The position numbers were made by a program, and so were the translations under genes. The notes beneath the pieces are model-generated. The model did not search any database. It was not told the DNA's origin and saw nothing but the letters and a program-made list of their open reading frames with translations. A stretch of 64,000 nucleotides of DNA from assembly GCA_963805475.1 (NCBI GenBank), contig CAWDUO010000005.1, positions 1 through 64,000 of the forward strand, read 5' to 3'. Of the stretch, positions 54,140-63,147 are shown one piece after another; the stretch's first letter is position 1, and each line of letters opens with the position of its first letter. Source of the stretch: VRUE01 sp963805475. Its GTDB lineage: Bacteria > Actinomycetota > Thermoleophilia > Solirubrobacterales > 70-9.

Positions 54140-55118
54140 GTGGCAACGCTTTCCGTAGTCATACCCGCGTACAACGAGCAGGATCGGCTCCCGGCCCTGT
54201 TCGACGCGCTCGCGGCGCTCCGCGCGCGCCGCCGTGGAGGATGCGGGGCTGGAGCTGCTGGAGGTGCTGATCGTCGACGACGGGAGCAGCGACCGTACGG
54301 CGGAGATGCTGCGCGCCGCGGCGCTCGAGCGCCCGCTGCTCGAGCCGGTTCTCGAGTTCGACCGCAACCGCGGCAAGGGAGCCGCGTTCGCCGCCGGCGC
54401 CGCGCGGGCCAAGGGCGACTTCGTGCTGCTCGCCGACGTCGACCTCTCCACCCCCCTGACCGAGCTGGGCAAGCTGACGGCGGCGCTGCGCGGCGGCGCC
54501 GATCTGGCGATCGGGTCGAGGGCGATCGCCGGCGCGGTGGTCGACCGCGGCCCGGCCCACCGCAAGCTGATGGGCAAGGGGTTCAACGCGGTCGTGCGCG
54601 CCCTCACCGGGCTCGAGGTGCGCGACACGCAGTGCGGCTTCAAGCTGCTGCCGGCGGACGCCGCGAAGCAGCTGCTCGCCGAGCAGACCTGCCCCGGCTT
54701 CTCCTTCGACGTCGAGCTGCTGATGCGCGCCGGCCGCGCCGGCCTGCGGATCGCCGAGGTGCCGGTCCTCTACGTGCACGACTCGCGCTCCCGCGTCCAG
54801 GTCTTCTCCGCCAGCTTCGAGATGCTGGCCGACGTCGCCGCCCTCGCCTACCGGCTGCGGGTGCGCGGCGAAGACCCCGCCCGTGCGGGGTCATCCGGGG
54901 CGGACCCCGAGCCCGGCTTGCGGCAGACGATCCCGACCGAGACGCCGGCCGGCAGGCGGACCCCGACGCGGATCAGCTTCGCCTCGAAGCGCATCGGCAG
55001 CGAGAGCGGCCCGTCGAGCGCGGGGGGAGTGCGCTCGAGGTCGGCCTTCTCCTTCTCGCCCCCCTGGGGGAGGCGGCGGGCCAGCGCGATCGGGGGGAGC
55101 AGCAGAGAGTTGAAGTAG
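54140..55118 (+). CDS. GT2 glycosyltransferase, dolichyl-phosphate glucosyltransferase-like (one frame shift)
   Basis: Start GTG 54140 with a GGGGGAGGG ribosome-binding site. It reads ATLSVVIPAYNEQDRLPALF and then shifts frame near 54,228 in a CGCGCGCGCCGCC run, continuing as VEDAGLELLEVLIVDDGSSD. Other motifs: RNRGKGAAFAAG, LLADVDLSTPL, GSRAIAGAVV, DTQCGFKLLP. These match enzymes that attach a hexose to polyprenyl phosphate at the membrane. The real C-terminus probably lies near 54,900; the frame beyond overlaps the convergent methyltransferase gene. Confidence 0.78.
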
Positions 55119-55651
55119 GTGGCGAGGATCGGCTCCCAGCCGGCCCGCCGCACGGCCCGGCGCAGGCGCGGCCTCGTGTAGCGGCGCTTGTGGTGGAGGT
55201 TCTCGTCTTCGGCGGTCCAGAGGCACATGTAGGCGGGCACCGTGAGCAGCAGCGCCCCGCCGGGGGCCGCCACCCGCCACAACTCCCGCAGCGCCGTCTC
55301 CTCGGCCTCGATGTGCTCGATCACGTCGCTGGCCGCGACCAGATCGAAGCGGCCGTCCTCGAACGGCAGCGACTCCAGCCCGGCCTGTTGCACGGACTCG
55401 AGCCCGCGCTCGCGGCAGTAGCGCACCGCGTCCGGCGAGGGGTCGACGCCGGTCGCGTCGCCGATCGCGGCGTACCTGGCCAGGTTGCCCCCGGTGCCGC
55501 AGCCGGCGTCGAGGATCCGCGGCTCGGGGGGGAGCGGCGCGCGGGCGAGCAGCGCCTCGATCACCGCCCAGCGACCCCTGAACCACCAGTGGCGATCCTC
55601 GACCTCGTAGTGCTCGTGGTACGCGGCCTCTCTCAAAGCGTCGAGCAGCAT
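54848..55651 (-). CDS. Class I SAM-dependent methyltransferase
   Basis: 267 aa from ATG 55651 (MLLDALREAAYHEHYEVEDR). Motif I is ILDAGCGTGGNLARYAAIGD; the acidic end of strand 2 is GVDPSPDAV; motif IV is FDLVAASDVIEHI. The opening EDRHWWFRGRW is typical of methyltransferases found with glycan genes. A much longer frame (to 56,425) reads through the divergent membrane gene and is not coding. Its 3' end overlaps the convergent glycosyltransferase. Confidence 0.85.
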   Translation of the reverse strand: MLLDALREAAYHEHYEVEDRHWWFRGRWAVIEALLARAPLPPEPRILDAGCGTGGNLARYAAIGDATGVDPSPDAVRYCRERGLESVQQAGLESLPFEDGRFDLVAASDVIEHIEAEETALRELWRVAAPGGALLLTVPAYMCLWTAEDENLHHKRRYTRPRLRRAVRRAGWEPILATYFNSLLLPPIALARRLPQGGEKEKADLERTPPALDGPLSLPMRFEAKLIRVGVRLPAGVSVGIVCRKPGSGSAPDDPARAGSSPRTRSR

Positions 55652-55656
55652 ATAAT
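55651..55656 (+). promoter_or_regulatory. -10 box of the 55,664 membrane gene
   Basis: Consensus TATAAT, 7 nt before ATG 55664. Its first base coincides with the start codon of the divergent methyltransferase gene. Confidence 0.5.
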
Positions 55657-55663
55657 CGTCGCG

Positions 55664-57343
55664 ATGGAGGCAGGGAGCTCGGGCAAGCCGGCCGGCGCCC
55701 GCTGGCACTGGCTGATCCCGGCCGTGGTCGGCTGCGCGCTGCTGGCGCCGCTGCTCTCCGACCGGACCTTCGCCAGCGACTGGGGCAACCACCTCTGGCT
55801 GATCTGGGTGCAGGGGCTCGACATCGGGTCGCTGGGCGAGCCCAGCTACTTCCTCCAGTCCAGCCTCGGCGCCTTCTATCCCAACTACGCGTTCTACGGG
55901 GGGTCGCTGTACGCGGCGCTCGGCTTCGTCTCCCAGCTGTCCACCCCCGTGGTCGCCGTGGCCCTCGCCTTCGCCGGTTCGCTGGCGGCCTCCTATCTCG
56001 GCTGGACCTGGATCGCCTGGCAGGCCGGGGTCCGCGGCTGGCGGTCCCAGCTGCCCGGCTGCATCGCGGTCACCGCCCCCTACGCGGTGACCAACATGTA
56101 CGGCCGCGGGGATATCCCAGAGATGGTGGCGACCGCGGCGATCCCGCTGATCGCCGCCGCTGCCCTCAGCCTGATCCGGGAGCGGGGCCGGGTGCGGCTC
56201 CCCGTCGCGGCGGCCTACGTGGTCGGCGTCGCGGTCCTCACCGGCGCACACACCCTGACCCTGGTCTGGGGGACGACGTTTCTGCTCCTGCTCGCCGCGC
56301 TCCTCCTCGCCTGCAACTGGCGCACGGCTCGCGAGCGGGCAGGGCGCCTGCGCACGGTCTTCTGGCTCACCCTCCTCGGGGTCGCGATCAACGCCTGGAT
56401 CCTCGTGCCGATCGTCCTGTACCACAAGCGCCTGGCGCAGGGCGGGCCCGACCCGATCACCGCCACCGCCTACACCGACCCCCGGCGCCTGTTCAGCCTC
56501 TTTCGCGACGCCGGCGAGCCGTACCCCGGGGTGACGGGGGACCTCAACACCCAGCTTCCCGTCCTGGCGCTGGCCTGGACGCTGGTCTTCGGGGCCGCCT
56601 TCCGACGCTTCTTCTCGCCCGCCGGCAGGCGGCTGGCGCTGGGGCTGCTGGGGATCTTCGCTGCCTTCCTGCTCCTCATCCTGGCTCCCTCGCTGATCGC
56701 CAAGCTGCCGGAAGCCCTGCGCTACATCCAGTTCCCCTACCGGCTGCTCACCTTCACGGACCTCGCCCTGGTGGGCTTGATCGTCCTCGTCCTGGCGGCG
56801 CTCCAGCGGGCCGGCTCCCAGGCGCGCATCCCGGTCCTGCTGCTGGCCGGGATCGCCCTCCTCAACCTCGGCCTCTCGATCGATCAGAACTCTCAGGTCC
56901 GCTCGTGGCTCTCGGGCCGCGATCAGGCGCTGGCCTCTCCGGTGCGGCCCCCTCCCTCCTGGTACGCGCCGCTCCAGTTCGCCGACGCCTCGGCGCCGGT
57001 CGTGACGCCGACCCTCGCCGCCCCGCTGGAGGTCCCGGTGAAGAGCGGGGTGGACAGCTACACGGTGACCTATCCGGCCGGGCCGGCGGGCAGCGCGGAG
57101 ACGAACATTCTCGCCGGCCCCTACCTGGTCGGCCTCTCCGGGGCTGAACCGGTCGGGCGCACCCCCGAAGGCGCGATGGTGGTCGGCCTGCCGGCCTCGC
57201 GCGAGCCCCGCCGGGTGACGGTGAAGCCGGCCTGGGGAGCGGCCGTGACCATCGGCAGGTGGCTGAGCCTCGCTGCGCTGCTGGCGGCGCTGGCGGCGGC
57301 CGCGGTCTGCTTCGTGAATGCGCCGGGGCGGGCGGACGGGTAG
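55664..57343 (+). CDS. Multi-spanning membrane protein, GT-C / PTPS-related-like
   Basis: 559 aa with about twelve membrane segments. The first outer loop has SDWGNHLWLIWVQGLDIGSL (acidic/His pair), and later FPYRLLTFTDLAL, resembling the membrane family called '6-pyruvoyl-tetrahydropterin synthase related', which is GT-C-like rather than a pterin enzyme. A C-terminal soluble segment precedes a last helix (LSLAALLAALAAAAVCFV). Probably part of surface glycan assembly. The frame is open far upstream, but only from ATG 55664 does it look real. Confidence 0.7.
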   Translation: MEAGSSGKPAGARWHWLIPAVVGCALLAPLLSDRTFASDWGNHLWLIWVQGLDIGSLGEPSYFLQSSLGAFYPNYAFYGGSLYAALGFVSQLSTPVVAVALAFAGSLAASYLGWTWIAWQAGVRGWRSQLPGCIAVTAPYAVTNMYGRGDIPEMVATAAIPLIAAAALSLIRERGRVRLPVAAAYVVGVAVLTGAHTLTLVWGTTFLLLLAALLLACNWRTARERAGRLRTVFWLTLLGVAINAWILVPIVLYHKRLAQGGPDPITATAYTDPRRLFSLFRDAGEPYPGVTGDLNTQLPVLALAWTLVFGAAFRRFFSPAGRRLALGLLGIFAAFLLLILAPSLIAKLPEALRYIQFPYRLLTFTDLALVGLIVLVLAALQRAGSQARIPVLLLAGIALLNLGLSIDQNSQVRSWLSGRDQALASPVRPPPSWYAPLQFADASAPVVTPTLAAPLEVPVKSGVDSYTVTYPAGPAGSAETNILAGPYLVGLSGAEPVGRTPEGAMVVGLPASREPRRVTVKPAWGAAVTIGRWLSLAALLAALAAAAVCFVNAPGRADG

Positions 57344-57383
57344 GGCAGCTGTCTCCCGTGGACCCGCCGTCCTTCGTCGCCCG

Positions 57384-58376
57384 CTACGACCGACCTGAGC
57401 CCGGCGCCCCGCGCTCGTAGTGCGACGGGCCGACCCCCAGCGCCAGCTCGGCCCGGCGCACGCGCTCGAAGACCCGCTGGGTCATCACCCGCTGGCCGGC
57501 CAGCAGGTCGCCGATCACGCCGAGCGCGAACAGCTGCACGGCGGCGATGAAGAGCACCGCGCCGAGGATCAGCGACTGGACGTGGCCGCTGTGCCCGTTC
57601 GAAATCCACTCGAGCAGGAAGGGCATCCAGGCGGCGAGCGCGAGGACCGCCAGGACCGCGCCGGCGCCGGCGAAGACGCGCAGCGGCTCGTAGCGCGTGT
57701 AGATGCGGAGGATCGCCAGCGCGTTGCGCCGCACGTAGGCGCCGGTCGAGCCGAAGAGGCGCGACTCCCGCGTCTGGGGGTTCGTCCCGATCTCGACCTG
57801 GTCGACGGCGACCAGCATCTTGCCGGCCTGGATCAGGCTCTCCAGGGTGTAGGTGAAGTTGTCGACCACCGCCAGCCCCAGCGCCGCCTCGCGGTTGTAG
57901 GCGCGGAAGCCCGAGGTCGCGTCGGCGATCGGCGTGCCGGAGAGACGACGCACGACCCAGCTGCCGAACCGCTGAAGGGCCCGCTTGGCGGCGGAGAAGT
58001 GCTCGATCTGCGAGGTCTGGCGATCGCCGACCACGATGTCGGCTTCCCCGGCGAGGATCGGCGCCACCAGCTTCGCGACGTCGGCGCCGCTGTACTGGTT
58101 GTCGGCGTCGGTGTTGACGATCACGTCGGCGCCGAGCTTGAGGCCGGCGTCGAGCCCGGCCTGGAAGCCGGCCGCCAGACCCTTGTGGTTGGTCAGGCGG
58201 ACGATGTGCTCGACCCCGCACTCGCGCGCGACCTCGACCGTGCGGTCGCTGGAGCCGTCGTCGATCGCCAGCAGCTCGACCGCGTCGAAGCCGTCGAGCC
58301 GGCGCGGCAGGTCGGCGACCGTCGCCGGCAGCGTCTCCTCCTCGTTCAGGCAGGGGATCTGGACGATCAGCTTCAT
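57384..58376 (-). CDS. GT2 glycosyltransferase with C-terminal membrane helices
   Basis: 330 aa from ATG 58376; TAGGCT lies 8 nt upstream. GT-A fold motifs: IPCLNEEETLPATV, LAIDDGSSDRTVEV, NTDADNQYSG, GDRQTSQI. Two membrane helices near the C-terminus (VFAGAGAVLAVLALAAW; LILGAVLFIAAVQLFALGVI). This architecture is that of GtrB/DPM-type enzymes that make polyprenyl-phosphate sugars, the donors for GT-C enzymes such as those nearby. Confidence 0.87.
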   Translation of the reverse strand: MKLIVQIPCLNEEETLPATVADLPRRLDGFDAVELLAIDDGSSDRTVEVARECGVEHIVRLTNHKGLAAGFQAGLDAGLKLGADVIVNTDADNQYSGADVAKLVAPILAGEADIVVGDRQTSQIEHFSAAKRALQRFGSWVVRRLSGTPIADATSGFRAYNREAALGLAVVDNFTYTLESLIQAGKMLVAVDQVEIGTNPQTRESRLFGSTGAYVRRNALAILRIYTRYEPLRVFAGAGAVLAVLALAAWMPFLLEWISNGHSGHVQSLILGAVLFIAAVQLFALGVIGDLLAGQRVMTQRVFERVRRAELALGVGPSHYERGAPGSGRS

Positions 58377-58438
58377 CCCGCCTGAGCCTACCTGCCGCTC
58401 CTCGGGGATTTCGCCGGGTCATGAGACAATTTGCGTCG

Positions 58439-59242
58439 ATGAGGGGGAGGAGGGGGATCTCGACTGCTCGCGCGGCGCTGCTCGCCGCCGCGCTTGCCCT
58501 CGCCGCGACGAGCGCCGCGCAGGCGGAGAAGCAGCAGAGCGGCAACCTGCTCGTCAGCTTCGACGGCGGCATCTCCCCGCACGCGCTGCCGCGCACGGAA
58601 CCGGCGCCGGTCGCCGTCTCCGTCGACAGCGACTTCGCCACCACCGACGGCTCCGACCCGCCGCCGCAGCTGCGCAGGATCGCGATCGACGATCAACCGC
58701 TGCGGCGAGATCTTCGACCGCGGCCTGCCGAGCTGCCAGGTGAGCCGGGTCCAGCCCTCGACGATCGCCGCGGCGAAGCGGATCTGCGGCGGCGCGATCG
58801 TCGGCTCGGGCCACGTCGCGGTGCGGGTCGAGCTCGCCAACCAGCCGCCCTTCACCTTCAAGGGGCCGATGCTCGTCTTCCACGCCAAGCGCGGCCGGCG
58901 GCCACCGCCGCCTGCTGGCGCAGGTCTACGGCACCAAGCCGCCCTCGGCCTTCGTCCTCACCTTCAAGATCGTGCCGAAGGACAGGGCACCTTCGGCACC
59001 GTCGTCAAGACGACGCTGCCCGGCGGCGGCGCGCAAGTGGGCCTTCGTCACCAGCTTCGACATGAAGCTGCACCGCGTCTACACCTACAGGGGGCGCCGG
59101 CACAGCTTCATCAGCGCCGCCTGCGCCGCGCCCGCCCGGCTTCCCCGGCGCCGTCTACCCCTTCGCCCGCGCCAGCTTCGGCTTCGCCGGCGGCCGCGCG
59201 GTGAGCACGACCCTGGTGCGCGACTGCGCCGTGCGGGGCTGA
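58439..59242 (+). pseudogene. Secreted protein of unknown function (frameshifted)
   Basis: It starts at ATG 58439; GACAAT lies 8 nt upstream. A signal peptide (ARAALLAAALALAATSAAQA) leads into SGNLLVSFDGGISPHALPRT. Frame shifts near 58,689, 58,905, 58,988, 59,030 and 59,135 split the rest, which in pieces reads INRCGEIFDRGLPSCQVSRV, AIVGSGHVAVRVELANQPPF, LLAQVYGTKPPSAFVL, FVTSFDMKLHRVYTYRG and FARASFGFAGGRAVSTTLVR to a TGA. Full length would be about 267 aa. Same kind of indel pattern as the cassette genes, though this gene is single-copy here. Confidence 0.65.
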
Positions 59243-59305
59243 GGGCGGCCACGGCCCGCCGGCGGGCGGCGAGCGCCGGGCGTGCCGGCGCGGCCCGACC
59301 CTTGC

Positions 59306-59311
59306 TATCTT
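59306..59311 (+). promoter_or_regulatory. Candidate promoter of the rpmJ-rplQ operon
   Basis: TATCTT, with a start near 59,318 and a leader of ~80 nt that begins with a GGCCC-AGA-GGGCC hairpin (about 59,320-59,332). The distal ribosomal genes, cut off from map by the island, need their own promoter. Confidence 0.45.
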
Positions 59312-59400
59312 TCCCGTTCGGCCCAGAGGGCCGTCTGTGCCTGCCTGTCCGACTCATGGGGCGGGCGGGAATCCTGTAGTCAGACGAAACGACCGGAGCG

Positions 59401-59514
59401 ATGAAGGTCCGAGCTTCCGTAAAGCCGATGTGCGAAAAGTGCAAGGTGATCCGCCGCAACGGGGCGGTCCTCGTGATCTGCTCGAACCCGCGCCACAAGC
59501 AGCGGCAGGGCTAG
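59401..59514 (+). CDS. rpmJ: Ribosomal protein bL36
   Basis: 37 aa (MKVRASVKPMCEKCKVIRRN). Zinc ligands Cys11, Cys14, Cys27 and His32 are all present, so this is the zinc-binding form. It is the first gene after the island; infA normally precedes it but is not found. Confidence 0.95.
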   Translation: MKVRASVKPMCEKCKVIRRNGAVLVICSNPRHKQRQG

Positions 59515-59529
59515 GGGCGGGACGAGCGC

Positions 59530-59901
59530 ATGGCACGGATCGCGGGCATCAACATCCCGGTCGACAAGCGGGTCGAGGTCGGGCTCACCTACATCTTCGG
59601 GATCGGCCGCTCGACCGCGCAGGGGATCCTCGCCGAGACCGGCGTCGACGCGAACACCAAGGTCAAGGACCTGACCGAGGAAGAGGTCGTGAAGCTGCGC
59701 GAGGCGGTCGAGCGGCGCGAGGTCGAGGGCGACCTGCGGCGCGAGCGCTCCCAGGACGTCAAACGGCTGATGGAGATCGGCTCCTACCGCGGCCTGCGCC
59801 ACCGGCGCGGCCTGCCGGTGCGGGGCCAGCGGACGAAGACCAACGCGCGCGGCCGCAAGGGCCCGCGCCGGATGAGCGTCGCCGGCAAGCGCAAGGTGTA
59901 G
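59530..59901 (+). CDS. rpsM: Ribosomal protein uS13
   Basis: 123 aa (MARIAGINIPVDKRVEVGLT; RGLRHRRGLPVRGQRTKTNA). It lies in the 30S head and bridges to the 50S; the basic tail contacts P-site tRNA. Confidence 0.96.
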   Translation: MARIAGINIPVDKRVEVGLTYIFGIGRSTAQGILAETGVDANTKVKDLTEEEVVKLREAVERREVEGDLRRERSQDVKRLMEIGSYRGLRHRRGLPVRGQRTKTNARGRKGPRRMSVAGKRKV

Positions 59902-59906
59902 GAGAG

Positions 59907-60308
59907 ATGGCAGCCGCGAAAAAACCCGCCAAAAGCCGCACGCGGCGCCGCGCGAAGAAGAACGTCGCCTACGGCCAGGCGCACATCAAGACCTCCTTCA
60001 ACAACACGATCGTCACCCTGACCGACCCGCAGGGCAACGTGCTCGCCTGGGAGTCGGCCGGCTCGGCCGGGTTCAAAGGCTCGCGCAAGTCGACCCCCTT
60101 CGCCGCCCAGGTGACCGCCGACGCGGCGGCGAAGAAAGGGATGGAGCACGGGCTGGAAAAGGTCGAGGTGTTCGCCAAGGGCGCCGGCTCGGGGCGCGAG
60201 ACGGCGATCCGCTCGCTACAGGCCGCCGGGCTCGAAGTGACGACGGTCAAGGACGTCTCGCCGCAGGCGCACAACGGCTGCCGGCCGAAGAAGCGGCGGA
60301 GGGTCTAG
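59907..60308 (+). CDS. rpsK: Ribosomal protein uS11
   Basis: 133 aa from ATG 59907, with a GGAGAG ribosome-binding site. Conserved GQAHIKTSFNNTIVTLTDPQ and C-terminal SPQAHNGCRPKKRRRV. Part of the 30S platform near the E site. Confidence 0.96.
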   Translation: MAAAKKPAKSRTRRRAKKNVAYGQAHIKTSFNNTIVTLTDPQGNVLAWESAGSAGFKGSRKSTPFAAQVTADAAAKKGMEHGLEKVEVFAKGAGSGRETAIRSLQAAGLEVTTVKDVSPQAHNGCRPKKRRRV

Positions 60309-60313
60309 GGCTC

Positions 60314-60934
60314 ATGGCGCGCGATACGGGAGCCCAGTGCAAGCAGTGCCGCCGCGAGGGGCAGAAGCTGTTCCTCAAGGGCGAGCGCTGCTTCACCGAC
60401 AAGTGCGGGGTCGAGCGCCGCTCCTACCCGCCCGGCGAGCACGGCCGCGGCCGCATGCGCCAGTCCGAGTACCGGGTGCAGCTGCGCGAGAAGCAGAAGA
60501 CGCGCCGCTACTACCAGGTGCTGGAGAGCCAGTTCCGCGCCTACTACGAGAAGGCCTCGCGCCAGGACGGCGTGACCGGCGAGAACCTGCTGCGGCTGCT
60601 CGAGTCGCGGCTCGACAACGTGCTGGTACGGCTCGGCTTCGCCGCCTCGCGGCGCCAGGCGCGCCAGCTGGTGCGCCACGGCCACTGGCTGGTCAACGGC
60701 CGCCGCGTCGACATCCCCTCCTACCAGGTGCGCCCCGAGGACATCATCTCGATCAAGCCCGACTCGGCGGCCACGGAAACGATTCGCAAGGCGACCGAGC
60801 TCGTCTCGACCGTGCCGGCCTGGCTGCAGGCCGACCACGACTCGCTCACCGCCAAGGTCCTGCGCTATCCAGAGCGCGCGGAGATCTCGGCGCCGGTGCA
60901 GGAGCAGCTGATCGTCGAGCTGTACTCCAAGTAG
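60314..60934 (+). CDS. rpsD: Ribosomal protein uS4, zinc-binding form
   Basis: 206 aa. Cys9, Cys12, Cys26 and Cys31 form the N-terminal zinc site. The S4 RNA-binding domain is SRLDNVLVRLGFAASRRQAR. A primary 16S binder and, in other bacteria, the repressor of the alpha operon. Confidence 0.96.
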   Translation: MARDTGAQCKQCRREGQKLFLKGERCFTDKCGVERRSYPPGEHGRGRMRQSEYRVQLREKQKTRRYYQVLESQFRAYYEKASRQDGVTGENLLRLLESRLDNVLVRLGFAASRRQARQLVRHGHWLVNGRRVDIPSYQVRPEDIISIKPDSAATETIRKATELVSTVPAWLQADHDSLTAKVLRYPERAEISAPVQEQLIVELYSK

Positions 60935-60974
60935 TCCGGAACCGATTTCTGAAACACCCATACGCAAGGAACTC

Positions 60975-61961
60975 ATGACCACTGACTTTCAGGTCCCTCG
61001 CATCACCGCAGAGAAAGCCGACGACCGCAACGGCACGTTCACGATCGAGCCGCTCGACAAGGGCTTCGGCTACACGTTCGGCAACAGCCTTCGCCGCGTC
61101 CTGCTCTCCTCGCTGGGCGGCGCCGCCGTCACCAGCGTCCGCATCGAGGGCGTCGCGCACGAGTTCTCCAGCGTGCCGGGCGTCAAAGAGGACGTCACCG
61201 ACATCGTGCTCAACCTGAAGGACCTCGTCGTCCGCATGCACACCGACGCCGACGAGGTCGAGGCGCCGCTGGTCGCGACCGGCCCCGGCGAGGTCAAGGC
61301 CAAGGACATCGACCTGCCCTCGGGCGTCGAGATCCTCAACCCCGAGGCGCCGATCGCGACGCTGGAGAAAAAAACCAAGCTCGAGGTCTACCTGACGATC
61401 GGCCGCGGCCGCGGCTACTCGCCGGCGGAGGAGAACAAGTCCGACGAGCAGCCGATCGGCGTGATTCCGATCGACTCGATCTTCTCGCCGATCCGGCGCG
61501 CCTCCTACGCGGTCTCGACCGCGCGGGTCGGCCAGCGCACCGACTTCGACAAGCTGGAGCTGGACCTGGAGACCGACGGCTCGATCGAGCCGGCCGCGGC
61601 GCTGCGCGAGGCCTCGGAGATCCTGATCGGGACGCTGGCGATTTTCACCGACGCCGAGCGGGTCGAGGAGCTGACCGCGCGCGAGGCGCTTCCCGTGGCG
61701 GCGGGGGGCGACGGGCTCGGCGCGGCCGCCGGCAACGGCGGCGGCGCGGCGAGCAACGGGCTCGACGAGATCCTGATCGAGGAGCTGGAGCTGGGCGTGC
61801 GCTCCTACAACTGCCTCAAGCGGGCGGGCGTGCAGACGGTCGGCGACCTGGTGCGCAAGACGCGCTCGGAGCTGAACGCGATCCCCAACTTCGGCTCGAA
61901 GTCGATCGAGGAAGTGATCGAGACCCTGCAGGCCCGCGGCCTCGACCTGAGCCAGGACTAG
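60975..61961 (+). CDS. rpoA: RNA polymerase alpha subunit
   Basis: 328 aa. N-terminal dimerisation domain (FGNSLRRVLLSSLGGAAVTS), a Gly/Ala/Asn-rich linker near 235-260, and a C-terminal DNA-binding domain (LGVRSYNCLKRAGVQTVGDL; IPNFGSKSIEEVIETL) that contacts UP elements and activators. Confidence 0.97.
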   Translation: MTTDFQVPRITAEKADDRNGTFTIEPLDKGFGYTFGNSLRRVLLSSLGGAAVTSVRIEGVAHEFSSVPGVKEDVTDIVLNLKDLVVRMHTDADEVEAPLVATGPGEVKAKDIDLPSGVEILNPEAPIATLEKKTKLEVYLTIGRGRGYSPAEENKSDEQPIGVIPIDSIFSPIRRASYAVSTARVGQRTDFDKLELDLETDGSIEPAAALREASEILIGTLAIFTDAERVEELTAREALPVAAGGDGLGAAAGNGGGAASNGLDEILIEELELGVRSYNCLKRAGVQTVGDLVRKTRSELNAIPNFGSKSIEEVIETLQARGLDLSQD

Positions 61962-61992
61962 GGCCGGGCGGGGAGCGGAGAGGGGAGAGCCG

Positions 61993-62346
61993 ATGCGCCA
62001 CCGCCGCAAGCGCAACAAGCTGAGCCGCGACGCGGCGCACCGGGCGTCGCTGCTGGCGAACCTCTCGAAGCAGCTGATCGAGCACGAGCGGATCGAAACC
62101 AGCCAGGCGAAGGCGAAGGCGGTCAAGCCGGAGGTCGAGCAGCTGATAACGCTCGCCAAGCGCGGCGACCTGCACGCGCGGCGGCAGGCGCTGTCGTCGC
62201 TGCACAACGACAAGTTCGTCGTCCACAAGCTGTTCGAGGAGGTCGCGCCGCGCTACGCCGAGCGGCCCGGCGGCTACACGCGCATCGTCAAGCTCGGCCC
62301 GCGGCGCTCGGACTCGACCGAGATGGTCTACCTCGAGTTGGTGTAG
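61993..62346 (+). CDS. rplQ: Ribosomal protein bL17
   Basis: 117 aa (MRHRRKRNKLSRDAAHRASL through RIVKLGPRRSDSTEMVYLEL). Last gene of the alpha section. It converges on truA, 19 bp away. Confidence 0.95.
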   Translation: MRHRRKRNKLSRDAAHRASLLANLSKQLIEHERIETSQAKAKAVKPEVEQLITLAKRGDLHARRQALSSLHNDKFVVHKLFEEVAPRYAERPGGYTRIVKLGPRRSDSTEMVYLELV

Positions 62347-62365
62347 GCGGAGCGGGGTCCCCGCT

Positions 62366-63100
62366 TCAGGCGTAGGTGACGGACTCGAGGTAGAGGCCCT
62401 GGGGCGGGGCGGTGTCCCCGGCGGCGCTGCGGGGGGCGCCTTGTAAGAGCTGTTGGAAGCTGGGGAGGGTGCGGCGGGATGAGGCCGTTTCGAGCATCGT
62501 GCCGACTAGGACGCGGACCATGTTGCGCATGAAGGCGTCGGCCGTGATGCGGAAGCTGAGGAGGTCCCCATCCGCCTCCCAGCCGGCGGCGAGGATGTCG
62601 CGCTTGAAGCGGACGTGGTCGGTCTGGGTCGGGGTGAAGGCGGTGAAGTCGTGGGTGCCGATGAGGGCGGCGGCGCAAGCTTCCAGGGCTTCCAGGTCGA
62701 CGCGATGCGGCCACCAGAGGGCGCGGCCTCGCTCGAAGGGGCTGGGGGCTGGGCGGGCGAGGACTCGGTAGAGGTAGCTGCGGGACTTGGCGCTGTGCCT
62801 CGCGTCGAAGCTGTCGTCGACCGGGCGAGCCGCAGTGACCGCGATGTCGTCCGGCCCGATCCCATTCAAGCTTCTGGCCAGGTCCCGCGGCAGCTCGGCT
62901 TCGGTCGTGAAGCTCGCCACCTGTCCCAGCGCATGCACCCCCGCATCCGTCCGCCCGGCAACCGTCAGCCGCACCTCCTCCCGCAGCACGGTTGCCAAGA
63001 CAGCCTCCAGCTCCCCCTGCACGGTTCGCAAGCCAGGCTGCGCCGCCCATCCCCGGAACCCGGACCCGTCGTATTCGATGTCGAGCCGGACCTTGGTCAC
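62366..63100 (-). CDS. truA: tRNA pseudouridine synthase TruA
   Basis: 244 aa from GTG 63100 (TKVRLDIEYDGSGFRGWAAQ), the family N-terminus; CATACT lies 9 nt upstream. An alternative GTG is at 63,118. The catalytic Asp is in GRTDAGVHALGQ. TruA makes pseudouridine at positions 38-40 of tRNA anticodon arms. It usually follows rplQ on the same strand; here it is inverted. Confidence 0.95.
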   Translation of the reverse strand: MTKVRLDIEYDGSGFRGWAAQPGLRTVQGELEAVLATVLREEVRLTVAGRTDAGVHALGQVASFTTEAELPRDLARSLNGIGPDDIAVTAARPVDDSFDARHSAKSRSYLYRVLARPAPSPFERGRALWWPHRVDLEALEACAAALIGTHDFTAFTPTQTDHVRFKRDILAAGWEADGDLLSFRITADAFMRNMVRVLVGTMLETASSRRTLPSFQQLLQGAPRSAAGDTAPPQGLYLESVTYA

Positions 63101-63147
63101 CGCGGAGGCAGTATGCACCTATCCGCCACATCCCTTTTCGCCCCTTC

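Noticed and set aside
54848..56425. 525-codon minus-strand frame
   Set aside because: Only the last 267 codons are the methyltransferase; the upstream half is antisense to a well-supported membrane gene.
54122..57343. 1,073-codon frame that would fuse the GT2 start to the membrane protein at 55,664
   Set aside because: The middle ~480 codons are antisense to a clear methyltransferase gene and Arg-rich. The frame is open by chance; the two ends belong to separate genes.
19500..59400. Integrative element with integrase, transposase or tRNA attachment site
   Set aside because: No recombinase, transposase or tRNA was recognised, and no direct repeats were found at the island borders. The mechanism of island growth remains open.
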